Source of the DNA: Thermohalobaculum sp964576075
GTDB taxonomy: Bacteria; Pseudomonadota; Alphaproteobacteria; Rhodobacterales; Rhodobacteraceae
DNA: 10,117 bases
Direction of reading: 5' to 3'
Assembly: GCA_964576075.1 (NCBI GenBank)
Contig: CAZNTX010000113.1
Span: 1-10,117 of the forward strand
Made by a program: the position numbers and the translations under genes. The notes under the pieces were generated by a model, which saw nothing but the letters and a program-made list of their open reading frames with translations, made no database searches and had not been told where the DNA came from. Positions 7,546 through 10,117 of the stretch are shown here, piece after piece (position 1 is the first letter of the stretch; each line of letters opens with the position of its first letter).

Positions 7546-7833
7546 ATGGATCTCTGGGAGCAGGACGCGCTGGATCTCGTGGCGCCCGCATCCCTGAAGA
7601 TCGAGGGCTCCGAGGGCGAGATGCGCTTCATCGCCGTCCGGGCCTGGCTCGACATCCGATTCACGGCCAGCCCCGGCGGCCCTGCCGCCGAGTTCTCCTG
7701 GGAGGGCGTCGACGAGGGCGATGAGCCCGGCCGCGGACGGATCGAACCCGGCACCGCAGGCCGCATCTTCTCTCACATGGGTGCCGCTCCGGCTTCGTCA
7801 GTGAGCCATGGTGAGCTCTTCAGCAGCCTCTAA
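7546..7833 (+). CDS. Small conserved-type hypothetical protein with frameshifted C-terminus
   Basis: The frame starts MDLWEQDALDLVAPASLKIE and continues with GEMRFIAVRAWLDIRF and AAEFSWEGVDEGDE, with nearly all G/C third positions, so it is real coding DNA. From memory it resembles a family of small acidic proteins beginning W-E-Q-D-x-L-D-L, found in many proteobacteria and of unknown function. The frame as it stands ends at 7833 after a poor tail. After SHMG (about 7780) the +2 frame reads CRSGFVSEPW and stops at 7812-7814. Adding one base after GGTG would give GDRSGFVSEPW, so a one-base deletion near 7783 is likely. The corrected length would be about 89 residues. The ATG at 7546 lies on the junction with the IS3 remnant. 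No signal or membrane segment is seen. Confidence 0.55.
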   Translation: MDLWEQDALDLVAPASLKIEGSEGEMRFIAVRAWLDIRFTASPGGPAAEFSWEGVDEGDEPGRGRIEPGTAGRIFSHMGAAPASSVSHGELFSSL

Positions 7834-7844
7834 CCCGATTGAAT

Positions 7845-8395
7845 GGTAGTGCCCCGCGGCGTGGTGTATGACGGCGGTCCTCCGGAGGGGGTCGAGCTGG
7901 TCAGGTTGCCACGGCGGGCAGCCTGCCGTTGTGAGTATCTGTGATGCGGGCAAGCGACTTCAGCCCCATTTAGCTGCGCGCGACGGCCCATTCGTCGTTG
8001 GTCTCGATCATCAGCGCGCCGACCAGTCGGATGATGGCCGCGTTGTTCGGGAAGATCCCCACGACGTCGGACCGGCGCGCGATCTCCTCGTTGACGCGCT
8101 CGAGGGGGGTGGTCGAGCTGATCTGCGCCCAGGGCTCTCTGGGGACGTCCATATAGGCGAGGACGTCGTCGCGGGAGGCGTCCATCATGGCGCCGAGCCG
8201 GTCGGTCTTCTCCCGAAGCGCGTCGGCGACGGCGTCCCATTGAACCTCCGCCTCGGCCTCGGTCTCCTGGGCGAAGATCGTCTCGAGCATCGCGGCCACG
8301 GCCGTGCGGCTCTTGGCCGGGGCATGGGCGAGCGCGTTCCTGAGCCAATGCACGCGGCATCTTTGGTGGGTCGCATCGAACACCCGGCGGGCTGC
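7845..8395 (-). mobile_element. IS256-family element remnant (3' part with one terminus)
   Basis: The block contains the C-terminal part of a transposase and, 45 bases beyond its final stop, a terminal sequence beginning GGTAGTGCCCC at 7845 with GTGGTGTA at 7861-7868. The same terminal pattern recurs at 10064. The 5' half of the element is missing; the break at about 8395 coincides with the start of a second IS256-family element, so that element probably inserted or recombined here. Confidence 0.75.
7901..8395 (-). pseudogene. IS256-family transposase, C-terminal fragment with nonsense codon
   Basis: Recognisable from AARRVFDATHQRCRVHW through LAYMDVPREPWAQ, TTPLERVNEEIARR and DVVGIFPNNAAIIRLVGAL to NDEWAVARS, then TAA at 7970-7972. 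This is the Mutator/IS256 (Transposase_mut) fold and includes the catalytic Glu of PLERVN. The two catalytic Asp of the N-terminal half are missing. After the TAA the same frame runs on for 22 codons, MGLKSLARITDTHNGRLPAV and two more, to TGA at 7901-7903. This looks like the natural C-terminus, so TAA is probably a nonsense mutation at a Tyr codon. It is only distantly similar to the intact-looking IS256-family transposase next to it. Confidence 0.85.
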
Positions 8396-9665
8396 GGGAG
8401 CTATGGCCGAAACTGGGTGATGCAGGTTGAGAGGGCGGCGTATCGTGGCGAGTGCTGAAGCCTGCCAGAACCTCCAGAAGGAGCGATACGCCATGTCTGA
8501 AGATGCCAGCGTCGTCCGGCTGCGCCAGCCGGAAACCATCGACGACCCGCTCACCGAGATCGCGCGGGAAGGGGCGCGGCGGATGCTCGCGAGCGCGCTC
8601 GAGGCCGAGATCGGGGCGTTCCTCAACGGGCTCTCCGGCGAACGGCTGCCCGACGGCCGTCAGCGCGTCGTGCGGCACGGGCACGGCCCGGAGCGCGAGA
8701 GTCAGACCGGGATCGGGCCGCTCTCCGTCCGGCGCCCGAAGGTCCGGGACCGCGCAGAGGATGCCGAGAAGAAGGTGCGGTTCACGTCGCGCATCCTGCC
8801 GAAATGGGCGCGGCGTTCGACGAGCCTCGATGCGCTGTTGCCGGTGCTCTACCTGCGCGGCGTCTCCACCGGCGACTTCCAGGAGGCATTGGCCGCACTC
8901 CTCGGCCCAGACGCGCCGAACCTGTCGCCGGGCGTCGTCACGCGCCTCACGGCCGGGTGGGAGGCGGAGTACGACCGCTGGCAGCGCCGCGATCTCTCCG
9001 CCCGCCGCTATGTCTACCTCTGGGCCGACGGCGTCTATCTCCAGGCCCGGATGGAGCCCGCCGCGGAGTGCATGCTCGTCGTGATCGGCGCGACGCCGGA
9101 GGGGAAGAAGCAGCTCGTCGGCTTCCAGGTCGGCATGCGCGAGAGTACCCAGAGCTGGCGCGAGCTGCTGATCGACCTGAAGGAGCGGGGCCTCGCCGTC
9201 GCGCCGGAGATTGCCGTCGGCGACGGCGCGCTCGGGTTCTGGAAGGCGCTGGACGAAGTCTTCCCCGGCACGCGGCACCAGAGATGCTGGGTGCACAAGA
9301 CCGCCAACGTGCTGAACAAGTTCCCGAAATCCATGGGCCCGACCGTGAAGTCCGACCTGCGCGACATCTGGCAGGCCGAGACCCGCGCCGATGCCGAGGC
9401 GGCCATCGACACCTTCGCCGAGAAGTATGGCGCCAAGTACGACAAGGCCGTCGCCTGCCTGGTCAAGGACCGTGACGCGCTGCTGGCGTTCTTCGACTTC
9501 CCCGCCGAGCACTGGGACCACCTGCGCACGGCCAATCCCATCGAGAGCGTGTTCGCCACGGTCAGGCACCGGACCGTCCGGACCAAGGGGGCACTGTCGC
9601 AGAAGACCGCGAAGCTCATGGTCTTCACCCTCGTCCGCGCCGCCTCGAAGAAATGGCGCCGGCTC
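8396..9665 (+). mobile_element. IS256-family element with intact left part and lost right end
   Basis: The left boundary is placed where the neighbouring transposase fragment stops matching (about 8396, GGGAGCTATGGCCGAAACTG). The exact terminus and target duplication cannot be read. The right boundary is near 9665, where the transposase frame changes to unrelated DNA that belongs on the other strand to a methyltransferase. The right inverted repeat is therefore missing and the element cannot move as a unit from its own ends. Confidence 0.65.
8437..8492 (+). promoter_or_regulatory. Leader hairpin enclosing the transposase ribosome binding site
   Basis: GGCGTATCG (8437-8445) and CGATACGCC (8484-8492) are perfect 9-bp reverse complements, with a further T-G wobble possible inside. 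The right arm ends on the base before the ATG at 8493. The loop holds the Shine-Dalgarno AGAAGGAG (8475-8482). Such a fold could limit transposase translation, as known for leader structures of IS10 and IS50. Function here is inferred. Confidence 0.5.
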
Positions 9666-9761
9666 CAGGCCTCGCGCCAGTCCGCGCGATCATCGTTGAG
9701 CACCTTGCCGGTGCGCTTGGTCTTGGCCGCGCCCGTCTCGTTACGCCAGCTCGGGTCGTAG
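8493..9761 (+). CDS. IS256-family transposase with replaced C-terminus
   Basis: 422 residues from ATG 8493, chosen because AGAAGGAG lies 10 bases upstream and MSEDASVVRLRQPE is a natural-looking start; an ATG at 8427 lies in the element leader. This is a Mutator-type DDE transposase that cuts and pastes the element. The catalytic triad can be seen: Asp179 in WADGVYL, Asp244 in VGDGALGFW and Glu351 in NPIESVFATVRHR, with the conserved RHQRCWVHKTANVLNKFP at 261-278. The family-typical ending continues after KKWRRL, but here residues 392-422 (from about 9666) are read from unrelated DNA that is antisense to a methyltransferase fragment. So the last part of the natural protein is lost. The catalytic core is complete; whether the chimera works is unknown. 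Confidence 0.85.
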   Translation: MSEDASVVRLRQPETIDDPLTEIAREGARRMLASALEAEIGAFLNGLSGERLPDGRQRVVRHGHGPERESQTGIGPLSVRRPKVRDRAEDAEKKVRFTSRILPKWARRSTSLDALLPVLYLRGVSTGDFQEALAALLGPDAPNLSPGVVTRLTAGWEAEYDRWQRRDLSARRYVYLWADGVYLQARMEPAAECMLVVIGATPEGKKQLVGFQVGMRESTQSWRELLIDLKERGLAVAPEIAVGDGALGFWKALDEVFPGTRHQRCWVHKTANVLNKFPKSMGPTVKSDLRDIWQAETRADAEAAIDTFAEKYGAKYDKAVACLVKDRDALLAFFDFPAEHWDHLRTANPIESVFATVRHRTVRTKGALSQKTAKLMVFTLVRAASKKWRRLQASRQSARSSLSTLPVRLVLAAPVSLRQLGS

Positions 9762-9903
9762 TCCACGCCGTAGGGGGGGGTCGCTCACCATCAGATGCGG
9801 CCGCACATCGCCGAGCAGCCGGGCCACGTCCGCCTCGGCCGTCGCGTCGCCGCAGAGGAGCGGATGCGCGCCGGGGCGCCAGAGATCGCCGGACCTCGAG
9901 ACT
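9666..9903 (-). pseudogene. DNA amino-methyltransferase fragment, DPPY motif frameshifted
   Basis: Read on the minus strand, about 80 codons give SGDLWRPGAHPLLCGDATAE, then VARLLGDVRPHLMVSDPP, and after a one-base shift YGVDYDPSWRNETGAAKTKR and VLNDDRADWREAW. DPPY is the catalytic motif IV of N4-cytosine/N6-adenine methyltransferases, and the order and flanking residues match the ParB-domain-linked methylases common in prophages of alphaproteobacteria (family knowledge). The shift falls in a run of eight C on this strand (G8 at 9773-9780); seven would restore DPPYG. Both ends are cut: the C-terminal side by the truncated IS256 element near 9665, the N-terminal side by IS3-type DNA near 9903. 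The fragment cannot be active. The remaining target domain and SAM motif are absent. Confidence 0.8.
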
Positions 9904-10063
9904 GGGTGCTCTGACCCCCGGGATTTGCTCCATCTGATGCTAGAGTCCGGCGGAGCGAGAGGACCGGACGATGAAGCGATCGAAGTTCAGCGAGGAGCAG
10001 GTCATTGCGATCCTGCGCGAGCAGGAGGCAGGCGCGAAGACCGCGGATGTGTGCCGGCGGCAC
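9904..10063 (+). mobile_element. 5' end of an IS3-family element
   Basis: The methyltransferase match ends near 9903. The following sequence (CTCTGACCCCCGGGATTTG, then a 65-base leader) precedes an IS3-family orfA, so it should contain the left inverted repeat; its first base is uncertain by about 8 bases. The element is cut at 10063/10064 by the end of an IS256-family element. Its orfA type differs from what would normally accompany the orfB remnant at 7058-7545, so the two are probably not one element. Confidence 0.6.
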
Positions 10064-10117
10064 GGTAGTGCCCCAATCCGTGGTGTAAGAGGGCCGGCCC
10101 TCGGAGAGGCTCGGTCT
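9971..10117 (+). pseudogene. IS3-family orfA, interrupted after about 32 codons
   Basis: ATG 9971 is preceded by GAGAGGA about 8 bases upstream. The first 32 residues (MKRSKFSEEQVIAILREQEA, then GAKTADVCRRHG) are the helix-turn-helix start of an IS3-family orfA (HTH_Tnp_1 type, IS407-like), which binds the element's ends. In intact relatives the protein continues with an ISSATFYKWK-like stretch. Here it changes at 10064 into SAPIRGVRGPALGEARS, which is the reading of an IS256-type terminus, and stays open to the window edge. The gene is therefore disrupted by insertion. Confidence 0.75.
10064..10117. mobile_element. Terminus of another IS256-family element, cut by window edge
   Basis: GGTAGTGCCCC at 10064-10074 and GTGGTGTA at 10080-10087 repeat the end found at 7845. 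By eye 40 of the first 54 bases agree, with both outer blocks exact. It sits inside the orfA codons for CRRHG, as an insertion would. Orientation of the element beyond the edge is unknown. Confidence 0.6.

Noticed and set aside
7830..9569. Minus-strand open frame of about 580 codons across both IS256 elements
   Set aside because: It overlaps two recognised transposase sequences in the wrong frame and has no motif of its own.
7845..10117. Composite transposon bounded by the two similar IS256 termini
   Set aside because: The ends differ at about a quarter of positions and have the same orientation, and the interior contains other broken elements. Independent insertions explain it better.

Overview
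The window is very GC-rich, with third codon positions almost always G or C. The gene content (Calx-beta/DUF4214 exoprotein, patatin outer-membrane autotransporter, dense IS256 and IS3 insertion sequences) points to an alphaproteobacterium, probably of the Rhodobacteraceae type. The taxon is an inference from composition and gene families, not from a marker gene.

Left part (1-6852): an unidentified gene enters from the left edge on the minus strand (103-1). About 520 bases follow with no convincing gene but several GC-rich hairpins. Two large surface or secretion genes are then arranged divergently. On the minus strand (2862-622) is a 746-residue PlpD-like type Vd autotransporter: signal peptide, patatin lipase domain, POTRA-like segment and C-terminal beta-barrel. 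On the plus strand (3213-6797) is an 1194-residue exoprotein with four copies of a two-domain Calx-beta unit, one Ig/cadherin-like domain and a C-terminal DUF4214 region. It has no N-terminal signal and looks like a type I secretion substrate. The 350-base gap between them carries two perfect inverted repeats close to the exoprotein start. A near-perfect 21-bp stem-loop abuts the exoprotein stop codon.

Right part (about 7030-10117): a nest of broken mobile elements and captured gene scraps. In order it holds an N-terminally truncated, frameshifted IS3-family transposase; a small conserved protein that looks frameshifted near its end; the 3' end of an IS256-family element with a nonsense codon; a second, nearly complete IS256-family transposase with a good ribosome binding site but a replaced C-terminus; a short piece of a DNA amino-methyltransferase whose DPPY motif is broken in a run of eight G; the 5' end of an IS3-family element; and, inside its orfA, the terminus of another IS256-family element related to the end at 7845.

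The two large genes could act together at the cell surface (a secreted lipase and a calcium-binding adhesin), but only their divergent adjacency suggests this. The right part reads as an insertion hotspot built by successive insertions and deletions. I saw no CRISPR array, tRNA, rRNA or intact defence system, and I did not find a clearly new system. The most interesting items are the repeat exoprotein with its paired autotransporter, and the transposase leader hairpin that encloses the ribosome binding site.
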